From CAYOHY01 sp964403885 (lineage in GTDB: Bacteria; Actinomycetota; Coriobacteriia; Anaerosomatales; PHET01): a DNA stretch of 52,936 nt. A program made the position numbers and the translations under genes. The notes beneath the pieces were generated by a model that was not told where the DNA came from, ran no database searches, and was given only the letters and a program-made list of their open reading frames with translations. Shown piece after piece: positions 36,905-45,633 of this stretch. The stretch is from positions 1 through 52,936 of the forward strand of contig CAYOHY010000010.1 of NCBI GenBank assembly GCA_964403885.1, in the 5' to 3' direction. How positions within the stretch are numbered: position 1 is the stretch's first letter; each line of letters begins with the position of its first letter.

Positions 36905-37309
36905 CTACTCGCCGAAGAAGATGGCGATCTCACGCTCGGCCGACTCCGGAGAGTCAGAGCCATGGATGACGTTCGCATCCATGATCAGGCCGAAGTCACC
37001 GCGGATGGTGCCCGGCGCGGCGTCGGCCGGGTTGGTGGCGCCCATGAGCTTGCGGCACACCGGCACCGCGTTCTCACCGGTCACGACGAGCTTCACGACA
37101 GGGCCCGAGGTGATGTAGGCCACGAGACCGTCGTAGAAGGGCTTGCCCTGGTGCTCGACATAGTTGGCGGCGGCCTGCTCGGCGGTCACCATGCCGTACT
37201 CGATGCGCTCGAACTTGAGACCGGCATCCTCGAAGCGCTGCAGGATGCGACCCACGAATCCGCGGGCGACCGCATCCGGCTTGATCATGAGGTAGGTACG
37301 CTGCTCCAC
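36905..37309 (-). CDS. ndk: Nucleoside-diphosphate kinase
   Basis: Ndk equilibrates nucleoside di- and triphosphates. The 134 residues begin EQRTYLMIKPDAVARG; the phosphohistidine is His116 in NVIHGSDS. ATNPADAAPGTIRGDFG is the nucleotide-binding loop. The start is GTG at 37309 after AAGGAACGG. It lies 39 bases after a TPR protein gene and 92 bases before the hydrogenase operon, with a terminator between. Confidence 0.97.
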   Translation of the reverse strand: MEQRTYLMIKPDAVARGFVGRILQRFEDAGLKFERIEYGMVTAEQAAANYVEHQGKPFYDGLVAYITSGPVVKLVVTGENAVPVCRKLMGATNPADAAPGTIRGDFGLIMDANVIHGSDSPESAEREIAIFFGE

Positions 37310-37348
37310 TTACCGTTCCTTTCGTTGCTGTTTCACCTGCGGGGGCTC

Positions 37349-38788
37349 TTACGAGCCACCCGTTGAACGCCATTCGTTCTCGACGCCGCTCACCCGCCAG
37401 CCCACGCCTTCTCGCGTGAGGGTGACGGTGTAGTGCAGCGGTGCGCCCTTCTCGGGGGTCACGGTGATCTTGGCCGAGGAGACCGTGGGGCCGGCGACCA
37501 CGTCGTCGACCGTGAACTCCTTCACCGGCGGGATCTTCGACATCTCGCGCTCGATGTCTTTGCCGGGTACGGCCACCCAGTAGCGGTCATAGGGCTGACC
37601 GGAGGCGTACGCCGACATCAGCCCCTTCACCGTCGTGGTCTGCATGGGCCAACCGAAGCCGAAGTAGTACGCCGCGCCGAGCGCGGCACCCACGAGCAGC
37701 ACGGCAACAACGACACCGATCGCGGTCTTGACCCACCCGCCGTTGGCGTTTCGCTGGGCACGCTGCTCGCGCCGCATCTCTCGGTCACGGACCTTCATGT
37801 CTTGCTCGCTGAGGGCGAAGAAGTCGTTGACCGCGTGGTCGTCGCCCATGCCGAGCGCGTCGGCCGCGCCATCGGCGTGGGTCTCGTAGATCTGCGCGAA
37901 GTGCTGGGGCTCCGGGTCCGCGACGGGTGAGCCGGCCATCGGCAGCGGAGCCGTCTCGAACGTGCCGGTGGGCTCGGCGGCGAACTGGCCGGTCAGCGCC
38001 TGAAGCTCACCGGTGTCCCAGCCGCTGGGCTGGGCCTCGGCGAGCGCCGGCGGCATCTCGCCGGTCTCCCATCCGTCGACGGTCTCGTGCGCGGGTCGCA
38101 CCGCGGCCAGCGCGGTATCGTACGCGCCCTGCGCCGAGGGCGAGAGCTTGTGACCGTGGAGCTGTGTCGACTTCTCGAATGCGCGGACGGCCTCGGTGTA
38201 CTCGCCCAAGGCGGTGTAGGCCTGTCCCAGGTTCGCGAGCGCCTTGCCGCGCCCTTGGTAGGCGTCGAAGCCCAGCGCGGCCTTGTACGCCTCGACGGCG
38301 TCCCCGGGACGTCCGAGCGCCATGAAGCACAGGCCCAGGTTCACGAGCGCCTTGCCCGGGTCCGGGTTGGTCGTGTCGAGGGCGGCCTTGCGGTAGGCGA
38401 CCGCCGCCTCTTCGACGCGGCCCCGCTCACACAGCGCGCTCGCCATGCCCTGATACGCCTTGTAGTTGGATGCGTAGTCAGGCTCATCGAGCGCAGCCGC
38501 GTAGGCCTTCACGGCGTCGGCGTACTCACCCACCGCCGAGTAGGCCGCGCCCATGTTCGCGTGGATCGCCCCACGCTTGTCGTAGGTGTCATCGCGCAGC
38601 GCATGGCCGTAGACGGTCAGGGCATCCTGATGGCGGCGAAGACGCATGAGCGCGTTGCCGGCCATGTGATACGCCGCACCGTTGCCCGCCGCCCCCTTGC
38701 CCGCCGAAGCCAAGAACGACTTGGCGGCGGTGCGGAAGTCACCGGCGTCGTATGCCTGTTGTGCTTCGAGGAACTTCGACTGGTCCAC
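37349..38788 (-). CDS. TPR-repeat membrane protein
   Basis: The 479-residue protein has about six TPR units (1-230, e.g. AAYSAVGEYADAVKAYAAAL, QAYTALGEYTEAVRAFEKS). A Thr/Pro/Gly-rich linker carries three WETGEMP/WDTGELQ-like repeats. One membrane helix follows (about 350-375, VVVAVLLVGAALGAAYYFGF), then a C-terminal domain of about 105 residues (GQPYDRYWVAVPGKDI...). The N-terminus starts MDQSKFLEAQQAYDAGDF from GTG at 38788. TPR modules mediate protein contacts; the partner is unknown. Both sides of the membrane have folded domains. Function is not recognised. Confidence 0.8.
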   Translation of the reverse strand: MDQSKFLEAQQAYDAGDFRTAAKSFLASAGKGAAGNGAAYHMAGNALMRLRRHQDALTVYGHALRDDTYDKRGAIHANMGAAYSAVGEYADAVKAYAAALDEPDYASNYKAYQGMASALCERGRVEEAAVAYRKAALDTTNPDPGKALVNLGLCFMALGRPGDAVEAYKAALGFDAYQGRGKALANLGQAYTALGEYTEAVRAFEKSTQLHGHKLSPSAQGAYDTALAAVRPAHETVDGWETGEMPPALAEAQPSGWDTGELQALTGQFAAEPTGTFETAPLPMAGSPVADPEPQHFAQIYETHADGAADALGMGDDHAVNDFFALSEQDMKVRDREMRREQRAQRNANGGWVKTAIGVVVAVLLVGAALGAAYYFGFGWPMQTTTVKGLMSAYASGQPYDRYWVAVPGKDIEREMSKIPPVKEFTVDDVVAGPTVSSAKITVTPEKGAPLHYTVTLTREGVGWRVSGVENEWRSTGGS

Positions 38789-38811
38789 GTGTCAGCTTCG
38801 TCGCGCGGGCG

Positions 38812-39519
38812 CTACTGCGCGCCGTTGATGGTGACAGAGACGATCTCGTCGCCCACTCGCAGGGCCTTGAGCACGTCCATGCCCTCGGTGACAGCACCGA
38901 ACACGGTGTACTGGCCATCGAGCTGCGGCAGAGGCTGCAAGGCGAAGTAGAACTGCGAACCCGCCGAGTCGGGATCCTGCGCGCGAGCCATGCCCAGCGC
39001 ACCCTCGACGTGCTTCTTGGGGTTCTTGGCTGGATCGAACTCGCCTCGGATCACGTAGCCGGGACCGCCGGTACCAAGCGGCACGCTGCCGGTCTGGACG
39101 GCCTGAGCCACCTCATCGGCGCTCATGCCCTTGGTCTGCGGGTCGCCACCCTGGATGACGAAGCCGGGCTCGTAGCGATGGAAGCGGGTCTTGTCGTAGA
39201 AGCCCTTCCGGGCGAGCTCGACGAAGTTGCCCACATGGAGCGGGGCGACGTCGCCGTAGAGCTCGACTTTGATGACACCCTTGCTCGTCTTGATGACTGC
39301 GGTCTCTTTGCCCGTGGGCTTGTATGAAGGCGTATACAAGGTCTGCCCCTCCGCGTTCGTCTCGGTCTGGGTGGTCTCCGTCGAGGTCTGCTCCTGCGCC
39401 GCAGGGGTGTCCTCGGGAGTGGTCTGGGCGGTCTTGGCGCCTCCGCAGCCTGCGAGAAGCGTTCCGGTCATCACCAACGCGAGCATGGCGGCGAGCGCCA
39501 GACGAGTACGTGACTTCAC
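38812..39519 (-). CDS. Cyclophilin-type peptidyl-prolyl isomerase lipoprotein
   Basis: The 235-residue lipoprotein has a signal peptide with the lipobox LLAGC (Cys25). A Thr/Glu-rich spacer is followed by a cyclophilin domain with VELYGDVAPLHVGNFVELA, FHRYEPGFVIQGGDP, SAGSQFYFAL and LDGQYTVFGAVTEGMDVL. The catalytic Arg lies in RFHRYEPG. It should assist folding of exported proteins at the outer face of the membrane. It precedes the TPR gene by 23 bases in one transcript. Confidence 0.92.
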   Translation of the reverse strand: MKSRTRLALAAMLALVMTGTLLAGCGGAKTAQTTPEDTPAAQEQTSTETTQTETNAEGQTLYTPSYKPTGKETAVIKTSKGVIKVELYGDVAPLHVGNFVELARKGFYDKTRFHRYEPGFVIQGGDPQTKGMSADEVAQAVQTGSVPLGTGGPGYVIRGEFDPAKNPKKHVEGALGMARAQDPDSAGSQFYFALQPLPQLDGQYTVFGAVTEGMDVLKALRVGDEIVSVTINGAQ

Positions 39520-39657
39520 GTGCCGACAACCTCCTCGGGAAACGCGGGCGATTCGCCCACGGGGCGTGACGCTCGAAGCATTCTACCAGCCTGCGCGCTA
39601 CCTGATAAGGAGTGGCATGAGCGTATGCCATAAGGGGTAGACTTGAGCCGAGGGACC

Positions 39658-39720
39658 CGCGGGGGCGGGACCGTCCTCCCCCGCGTTCGTGCGGACGCGC
39701 GCCACAACGGCGTGGCGCGC
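39658..39720 (+). promoter_or_regulatory. Two leader hairpins before fusA2
   Basis: CGCGGGGG/CCCCCGCG (39658-39665 with 39678-39685) and GCGCGCCA/TGGCGCGC (39697-39704 with 39713-39720) form two stems in the 100 bases before the TTG start. They may regulate translation, or the first may end transcription on either strand. TAGACT at 39638-39643 resembles the rpsT -10 box, but no good -35 is seen. Confidence 0.4.
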
Positions 39721-39742
39721 TTCATCTTGGAGGCGATGCACG

Positions 39743-41806
39743 TTGGGAGCACCGAGTACTGACAGGGTACGCAACGTCGTCCTCGTCGGACATGGCGGAG
39801 CCGGGAAGACGTCGCTCGCAGAAGCGATGCTTCATCTCTCCGGAGCCACCAAGCGCCTCGGGACCGTGGACGACGGACACTCCAACCTCGACTACGATCC
39901 CGAGGAGATCAAGCGCCACTTCACCGTCAACCTGGCGCTCGCGCCCGTCGTGCACGACGGCGTGAAGATCAACATCATCGACACCCCCGGATACGCCGAC
40001 TTCATCTCCGACGCCATCGCGGGCATGGAAGCCGCCGAGATGGCCCTGTTCGTGGTCGACGCCGTCGCCGGGCCGCAGGTCCAGACGGACAGGCTGTGGC
40101 AGATCGCCGGAGAGATGGGCATCGCTCGCGCGGTGTTCATCAGCCGCCTCGACAAGGAGCACGCGGACTTCGACGCGTGCATGTCCAAGCTCACGGCGGA
40201 CTTCGGCGACCGGGTCGTGCCTGTCCAGATCCCCATGGGCTCGGAGAACGACTTCCACGGCGTGGTCGACATCATCCGTATGAAGGCCTACCACCACGAG
40301 GCCGACGGCGAGCACATGGACGAGATCCCCGCCGAGTACCTCGCTGCTGCGGAAGCGGCGCGCGAGCAGCTCGCGGACAAGACCGCCGAGGCCGACGACG
40401 ACCTCATGGAGAAGTACCTCGAAGGCGAGACGCTCACGCAAGAGGATCTGGAGAAGCTGCTCGGCCTCGCCATCGCGCAGAGCAAGGTCGTGCCGGTGTT
40501 CGTCGGCTCAGCCTCCAAGCTGCAAGGCATCGAGGACCTCATGGACGAGATCGTCACGTTCTTCCCCGAGCCCACGGCACACGGACCCATGCACACCGTC
40601 GACGGCAACGAGGTGCCGTTCTCGGTGGACGGGGACTTCTCCGGTCACGTGTTCAAGACGCTGTCTGACCCGTACGTGGGACGGCTGTCGTTCGTGAAGG
40701 TGGTTTCGGGCTGCCTCAAGCCCAACACCGAGCTCGTGAACTCGCGCACCGGCAAGAAGGAGCGCGTGGCCCACGTGTTCAAGATGACCGGCAAGGAGAC
40801 CGTGGACGTCGAAGGCGTCCCCGCCGGCGACATCGCGGTGCTCCCCAAGCTCACCGACACGCTGACCAACGACACCCTGTCGGCGAAGGGTGACACCACC
40901 TACGCCGGTCTGCCGCTTCCCGAGCCGCTCTACCCGGTCTCGATCATCGCCAAGACCAAGGCCGATGAGGACAAGCTGGGCACCGCGCTCAAGAGCATCG
41001 TGGATGAGGATCCGTCGCTGCTCATGCGTCGCGACGAGGAGACCCATCAGACCGTGCTCACCGCGCTGGGTGAGACCGCCATCGACGTCGTGCTCTCGCG
41101 CCTCCACGAGCGCTTCCACGTCGAAGCCGAGCTCGAGGACCTGCGCATCCCCTACCGCGAGACGATCCGCCGCAAGGCCGAGGCACAGGGCCGGCACAAG
41201 AAGCAGACGGGCGGCTCCGGCCAGTTCGCGGACTGCTGGCTGCGTATCGAACCCAACCCGGGCCAGGGCTACGCCTTCGCCGATGAGATCGTGGGCGGCA
41301 AGATCTCAAAGCCGTTCATCGTGGCTGTCGACAAGGGCGTCCAGGAGACCATGACGGCCGGCGCCATCGCGGGCTACCCCGTGGTCGACGTCAAGGTCGC
41401 GGTCTACGACGGCTCCATGCACGCGGTGGACAGCAACGAGATGGCGTTTCGCACCGCCGCCCGCATCGGCTTCCGCGCCGCCGCCGAGAAGGCCGACCCG
41501 GTCATCCTCGAGCCCATCGCGACCCTGGAGATCACGGTCCCGGACGCGTACGCGGGTGCGGTCATGGGAGACATCAGCTCGATCCGCGGGCGCGTGCTCG
41601 GCATGGATGCGCCGTCTGCCGGAGTGCAGCTGATCCGCGCGCAGGCGCCCTACGCCGAGGTCGTCCACTACTCGCCTCACCTGCGCTCGATCACGAGCGG
41701 CACCGGCTCCTACACCCTGTCGATCGACTCCTACGAGCAGGTGCCGGTCGACGTGCAGAAGCGCCTCGTCGACACGTACCAGAAGGAACGCGCAGAAGGA
41801 CACTAG
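39743..41806 (+). CDS. Elongation factor G-like protein (FusA2)
   Basis: The 687-residue EF-G paralogue has five domains. G1 is GHGGAGKTSL (16-25), G3 is DTPGYADF. The G4 position reads SRLDKEHAD in place of the NKxD usual in translational GTPases. The C-terminal EF-G domain has YRETIRRKAEAQGRHKKQTG and SIRGRVLGM. FusA2 proteins in Actinobacteria often show weak G4 motifs; their role is not well known. The start is TTG at 39743 with GGAGG 9 bases upstream; an ATG at 39689 would add 18 residues across a hairpin. A second, canonical fusA is presumably elsewhere. Confidence 0.88.
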   Translation: MGAPSTDRVRNVVLVGHGGAGKTSLAEAMLHLSGATKRLGTVDDGHSNLDYDPEEIKRHFTVNLALAPVVHDGVKINIIDTPGYADFISDAIAGMEAAEMALFVVDAVAGPQVQTDRLWQIAGEMGIARAVFISRLDKEHADFDACMSKLTADFGDRVVPVQIPMGSENDFHGVVDIIRMKAYHHEADGEHMDEIPAEYLAAAEAAREQLADKTAEADDDLMEKYLEGETLTQEDLEKLLGLAIAQSKVVPVFVGSASKLQGIEDLMDEIVTFFPEPTAHGPMHTVDGNEVPFSVDGDFSGHVFKTLSDPYVGRLSFVKVVSGCLKPNTELVNSRTGKKERVAHVFKMTGKETVDVEGVPAGDIAVLPKLTDTLTNDTLSAKGDTTYAGLPLPEPLYPVSIIAKTKADEDKLGTALKSIVDEDPSLLMRRDEETHQTVLTALGETAIDVVLSRLHERFHVEAELEDLRIPYRETIRRKAEAQGRHKKQTGGSGQFADCWLRIEPNPGQGYAFADEIVGGKISKPFIVAVDKGVQETMTAGAIAGYPVVDVKVAVYDGSMHAVDSNEMAFRTAARIGFRAAAEKADPVILEPIATLEITVPDAYAGAVMGDISSIRGRVLGMDAPSAGVQLIRAQAPYAEVVHYSPHLRSITSGTGSYTLSIDSYEQVPVDVQKRLVDTYQKERAEGH

Positions 41807-41830
41807 CCACCTGCGCGGGATAGAACCAAA

Positions 41831-41860
41831 CGAGGCCGGTCCCCCACGGGGCCGGCCTCG
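41831..41860. terminator. Bidirectional terminator between fusA2 and tRNA-Arg
   Basis: CGAGGCCGG (41831-41839) pairs with CCGGCCTCG (41852-41860), with further C/G pairs inside. The minus-strand side continues TTTGGTTCT; the plus side continues TCATCTGTT. It lies 24 bases after fusA2 and 13 bases past the tRNA 3' end. Confidence 0.7.
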
Positions 41861-41873
41861 TCATCTGTTCGTG

Positions 41874-41949
41874 TGGTGCCCCCTGCAGGACTCGAACCTG
41901 CGGCCTTCTGCTCCGGAGGCAGACGCTCTATCCGCTGAGCTAAGGAGGC
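41874..41949 (-). tRNA. tRNA-Arg (anticodon CCG)
   Basis: A 76-base cloverleaf reads downward from 41949. The acceptor is GCCTCCT/AGGGGGC, the D-stem GCTC/GAGC, the anticodon stem TCTGC/GCAGA, and the loop CTCCGGA carries CCG. The T-arm is GCAGG-TTCGAGT-CCTGC. CCA is encoded. It reads the CGG codon. Confidence 0.96.
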
Positions 41950-41973
41950 ATGTGACGCGCGGAAACGCACTCT

Positions 41974-41979
41974 ATCATA
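41974..41979 (-). promoter_or_regulatory. Possible -10 box of tRNA-Arg
   Basis: TATGAT on the minus strand lies 25 bases before the tRNA 5' end, in the gap to the divergent lipid kinase gene. The -35 position is weak (GGCGTT). Confidence 0.35.
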
Positions 41980-42052
41980 CCCTCCGAGCGGCTCCAACGC
42001 CGTCGAGGCTACGGTATGCTGAGGTCGAATCGCAACGATCCGAGGGGGCCTT

Positions 42053-42958
42053 GTGACCCACGAGAAGACACTGCTCATCGTGAACCCCACTGCCCGCCAC
42101 GGCGAGACAGAACGCCTGATGCCGGCCATCGAGCAGCTCCTGCTCCATCTCCCCCATGACCTCGTGGTCACGCGCTCGGCGGGCCACGCCGAGCAGCTCG
42201 CCGCGGACGCGGGTGACTATGACTTGGTGGTCGCGGCAGGCGGAGACGGCACGGTCCACGAAGTCCTCAACGGGTTGATGCGCATCCCGGAACAGACTCG
42301 CCCCGCGCTGGGCGTGCTCCCCACCGGCTCAGGCAACGACACGCGACGCACGCTGGGAATCCCGGCGGACCTCACGCAAGCCGCGCTCGCGCTCGCAAGC
42401 GGCGAACGTCGGCGCTTCGACGTGGGCGTGTGCAACGGCGTCTACTTCAACAACAGCTTTGCAGCCGGACTCGACGCGAAGGTGACCGCCAAAGCCATCG
42501 AGTACAAGACGACCAAGCAGCGCTCAGGGCTGTGGCTCTACTTGTCCGCGCTCCTTCACGTGCTCTTCACCGACATGGCGAGCTTCGACCTGAAGGTGTC
42601 GTTCGACGGTGAGGCCGCCCGCAGCATCGAGACGCTGATCATCGCCGTGACCAACGGGCCCACCTACGGCGGTGGCTTCCGCATAACGCCCGACGCGTGT
42701 GCCGACGACGGCCTGTTCGACGTGTGCATGATCGACCCTCTGGGCCTGCCCGAGGCGCTCGTCCGCCTCCCGTTCGTGGTCGCAGGCAAGCACACCCGCA
42801 TGAAGCCGGTCCACCTCTCGCGCCATCGGTCGCTTGTCATCGAGTGCGACTGTGCGCTCCCCGCTCAACTCGATGGCGAGGTGCTGCTGGAGAGCCGGTA
42901 TGAGATCAGCATGCTGCCCTCAGCGATCGAGTGCTGTGTCCCCGGAGGATCCCGATGA
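42053..42958 (+). CDS. Diacylglycerol/lipid kinase family protein
   Basis: The 301-residue DAGK-catalytic protein begins with LLIVNPTARHGETERL and has the nucleotide loop AAGGDGTVHEVLNG (GGDGT at 63-67) and LGVLPTGSGNDTRRTLG. NGPTYGGGFRITPDA and DDGLFDVCMIDP are in the C-terminal half. It probably phosphorylates a lipid such as diacylglycerol or a related carrier at the membrane; the substrate is uncertain. The start is GTG at 42053 after GAGGGGG. It is followed by plsY with an ATGA overlap, so both belong to phospholipid metabolism. Confidence 0.9.
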   Translation: MTHEKTLLIVNPTARHGETERLMPAIEQLLLHLPHDLVVTRSAGHAEQLAADAGDYDLVVAAGGDGTVHEVLNGLMRIPEQTRPALGVLPTGSGNDTRRTLGIPADLTQAALALASGERRRFDVGVCNGVYFNNSFAAGLDAKVTAKAIEYKTTKQRSGLWLYLSALLHVLFTDMASFDLKVSFDGEAARSIETLIIAVTNGPTYGGGFRITPDACADDGLFDVCMIDPLGLPEALVRLPFVVAGKHTRMKPVHLSRHRSLVIECDCALPAQLDGEVLLESRYEISMLPSAIECCVPGGSR

Positions 42959-43662
42959 CCGCCATCGCTGCACTGCTCGTGGTCGCACTGCTCGCTGCTT
43001 TCGCGGGCTACCTGATCGGTTCGATTCCGTTCGCCTACATCATCGTGAAGCTCGTCACCGGCGAAGACATCACCGCTCACGGCACAGGCAACGTGGGGGC
43101 GATGAACGTGCGCCGGTCCACCGGCTCTTGGGGCTGGTTCGCCGTCGCGATGCTGTGTGACGCGTTGAAGGGGTGGTTGCCGGTCGCCGCGGTCAAGACG
43201 CTCGGGTTCACCCGCTGGGACCTGCTCTTCAAGCCGATACTGCCCACCAACGGCGAGATTCCGGCCACGGTGGTCGTGGCGACGATGGCGATCTTGGCCG
43301 GCACCGTCATGGGCCACAACTACTCTGTCTGGATGGCGATCATCAAGCGCCGGTTCCACCGCACGGGCAAAGGGCTTGCGACCGGCGGTGGCGCCTTGCT
43401 CGCCTACGACTGGCGCTACTTCCTGATCGTGGTGACGGTGGGACTCGTCACCATCGCTGTGACCAAGTACATGATGGCCGGACAGGTCGCCGCCGCGATA
43501 TCGCTCCCGGTGGGAGCCGTGCTGCTGGGCTCTCCCGACTGGCCGTTCGCGCTGGTGATGGGCGCAGTCGTCTACGCCGCGCACCACAAGCGCTTCATGG
43601 GGCTGCTTCGTGGCGAAGAGCCCAAGCTCTACATCAACGACAGGATGGGGCCACGGGGCTGA
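42955..43662 (+). CDS. plsY: Glycerol-3-phosphate acyltransferase PlsY
   Basis: PlsY transfers an acyl group from acyl-phosphate to glycerol-3-phosphate, the first step of phosphatidic acid synthesis. The 235 residues have several membrane helices. Family motifs are GYLIGSIPFAYII, GEDITAHGTGNVGAMNVRR, MGHNYSVW and KGLATGGGALLA. The conserved acceptor loop HGTGNVGAMN is intact. ATG at 42955 overlaps the kinase stop; a start at 42931 would add 8 residues. A strong hairpin follows. Confidence 0.93.
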   Translation: MTAIAALLVVALLAAFAGYLIGSIPFAYIIVKLVTGEDITAHGTGNVGAMNVRRSTGSWGWFAVAMLCDALKGWLPVAAVKTLGFTRWDLLFKPILPTNGEIPATVVVATMAILAGTVMGHNYSVWMAIIKRRFHRTGKGLATGGGALLAYDWRYFLIVVTVGLVTIAVTKYMMAGQVAAAISLPVGAVLLGSPDWPFALVMGAVVYAAHHKRFMGLLRGEEPKLYINDRMGPRG

Positions 43663-43686
43663 CCTGTGAGCCCCCCTCTGTACGCG

Positions 43687-43724
43687 ACGAAGGCCGGCGA
43701 AGCGAGCGCTTCACCGGCCTTCGT
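43687..43724. terminator. Bidirectional terminator between plsY and ferredoxin gene
   Basis: ACGAAGGCCGG (43687-43697) pairs with CCGGCCTTCGT (43714-43724) over 11 bp. After a C-A mismatch, GAAGC/GCTTC adds 5 bp with a 4-base loop. T-runs are poor on both sides, but the stem is very stable and lies between convergent genes. Confidence 0.7.
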
Positions 43725-43751
43725 GTCTCACACGATGATTCGCGTGACGAA

Positions 43752-43928
43752 CTAGTCCATCGAGATGGCGCTGTTCGGGCACGCATCCACGCAGATGCCG
43801 CACTCGGTGCAGTCATCGGGGCGGTTGAGCTCGGCGATCGAGCCCAGGTCGTAGCAGCTCTGCGGGCACTCGTCCACGCAGATGCCGCACGCAGTGCACA
43901 GGTTCGGATCAACGACAGGAACAGACAT
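43752..43928 (-). CDS. 2[4Fe-4S] ferredoxin
   Basis: A 58-residue clostridial-type ferredoxin. Two clusters are bound by CTACGICVDECP (11-22) and CTECGICVDACP (40-51), each CxxCxxCxxxCP. The start is the ATG at 43928 after AAAGGAAG; an earlier in-frame ATG at 44024 adds 32 unlikely residues. It is a low-potential electron carrier for anaerobic enzymes, possibly serving hydrogenase or radical SAM reactions. It is transcribed alone and converges on plsY. Confidence 0.95.
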   Translation of the reverse strand: MSVPVVDPNLCTACGICVDECPQSCYDLGSIAELNRPDDCTECGICVDACPNSAISMD

Positions 43929-44054
43929 GGAGCTTCCTTTCGTCAGGGCGCCGTCCGCCCGATCAGTGTCGCGCAATGATATCGCGCGCTCGTGCCACGG
44001 GCAATTGTTCCCCGCTGCGGCCAACGCTACTCGCCAACCGCGATCCGAGGCCTT

Positions 44055-45632
44055 CTATCTGACCTTGTCGGCGATCTCCGCAGGGTCCCAAAGACAGAAC
44101 GGGTAGGTGCGATCCGTCAGGATCCCGGAGGCCGCCGCTTGGGTCTGCAATGTCTCCAACTCGGCGACATAGAGCGCCTTGAGCGGAGCCAGCACCGCCG
44201 AGAGTTCCTGATTGACCTCACGGATACGTGCTCCGAGTGCCTTCTTGTCGGCATCGGGCTGTGCGATGGCGGTGACGAGCTCGGTCTTCTCCCGGGCAAG
44301 CGCGACCGCACGGGCGCGCTCCTCGGCGTCGTCGAAGTCGACCTCGGCGAGCAGTGCATCGGGGTTGTGCTCGAGACGGTTCACGCGCTCTTTGGCTGCG
44401 GCGACCTCGTCATCGGAGACGACATGCGCTCCCAGCGGCAGATACATCGTCATCGAGGCGACGACGAACGCGGGCGGCTCGACACCAAAGACGCGGCGGA
44501 TCACCCCGTCGGTCACCTGGTCGTAGCGTCCGCCCCCGATGCCGTGGATGAACAAGTCGCTGCAGAACGTGCGGGTGAACATGGTGAGCACGACAGCCTT
44601 GGGTGCGATGAGCAGGTCGGCGTCGGCCAGTGTGAGCGCAGCCTGCGCGTGATCGCCCTCGATATCGAGGAGCGCCACATCGTCGGCAAGGATCCGCGCG
44701 CCGCCTCCCGCAAGCGGCTCAGCCCACAGCGCCGAACGCCTTCCGTCGACGATGACCCACAACGGCAACTCGCGTCGCTCGCCGTCGGCGTCGAGATTGG
44801 GAAACGGCTGGGCGGCCGAACGGGTCTTGGTGAGGGCCCGGTACGCGTCGAGCTCGGCGTTGTAGGCCGCATGGAACGCCGCGGCATCCAAGACGAGGTG
44901 CGCCACGAAGCGGCGAAACGACTCAGAGCGCGCCATCGCGGTCACAGGCAGCTCGAGATACGCGGTTCCTGCGCTCGCCTCGTACCGACGGCGCGCGATC
45001 GTCACGAGCTCGGCGAGGTTCGACGCATCGGCCGCCGCCCCTTTGAGGGCCGAGCAGAACGAGGCGAAGTGGCGTCGCACGGCGGGTGCGGGAAGCGACG
45101 CGAGCATCTCGTCTCCGGAACCGCAGAACTCGGTCAGGTCCGACTCACTTGGCACCGAGGCGCCCGCGAAGTAGCCTCCCGCGGTCCCCACGGCGAGATA
45201 CTGCTGGCAGCGGGCGACGCCCGGGGTCATGCACGGCGCCATGATCGACACCGCGTCGAATCCGTCCGTGTCCACCACGACATCCACAGAGCTCGCGCCG
45301 GTCTCGACGGCGAGCCGGTCGAGCAGGAAGTCCTTCACCCACACGCCGGGGTGGTAGAGCTCAGGCTGGTGACCGGTGGCGACGATGGGCGCCTCCGGGT
45401 CACCGGGGGACCGCACGTCGACGCCCAGGACCGCCGAGAACCCATCAGCGCGCTCCAAGAACTCGGCGCGGGCAAGCCTGCGGAACTCATCGACCGGCAT
45501 CCCCCCCACCGAGAAGTCCCACTCAGCGCTCAAGCGTCGGTTCGACTCGACGATCCGGGGCCACTCGGCGTAGACGGGGCGCTCGACCACCTCGCCGTGA
45601 CCTGCGGGAAGCACCGGCCGTGTCCGCACCAT
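44055..45632 (-). CDS. Uncharacterised protein with BshC-like features
   Basis: The protein has 525 residues from ATG at 45632, preceded by GAGGTG. It is not confidently recognised. The segment IVATGHQPELYHPGVWVKDF followed by VDVVVDTDGFDAVSI resembles the start of BshC cysteine ligases (TGQQ-x-G-L..., then an acidic loop). TMFTRTFCSDLFIHGIGGGR and YDQVTDGVIRRVFG are distinctive. The last 110 residues form a likely coiled coil (PDALLAEVDFDDAEERARA..., KKALGARIREVNQELSA), also seen in BshC. Its partner upstream is a PIG-L deacetylase like BshB. A role in low-molecular-weight thiol or glycoconjugate synthesis is an inference; the similarity may be only local. Confidence 0.6.
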   Translation of the reverse strand: MVRTRPVLPAGHGEVVERPVYAEWPRIVESNRRLSAEWDFSVGGMPVDEFRRLARAEFLERADGFSAVLGVDVRSPGDPEAPIVATGHQPELYHPGVWVKDFLLDRLAVETGASSVDVVVDTDGFDAVSIMAPCMTPGVARCQQYLAVGTAGGYFAGASVPSESDLTEFCGSGDEMLASLPAPAVRRHFASFCSALKGAAADASNLAELVTIARRRYEASAGTAYLELPVTAMARSESFRRFVAHLVLDAAAFHAAYNAELDAYRALTKTRSAAQPFPNLDADGERRELPLWVIVDGRRSALWAEPLAGGGARILADDVALLDIEGDHAQAALTLADADLLIAPKAVVLTMFTRTFCSDLFIHGIGGGRYDQVTDGVIRRVFGVEPPAFVVASMTMYLPLGAHVVSDDEVAAAKERVNRLEHNPDALLAEVDFDDAEERARAVALAREKTELVTAIAQPDADKKALGARIREVNQELSAVLAPLKALYVAELETLQTQAAASGILTDRTYPFCLWDPAEIADKVR

Positions 45633-45633
45633 G

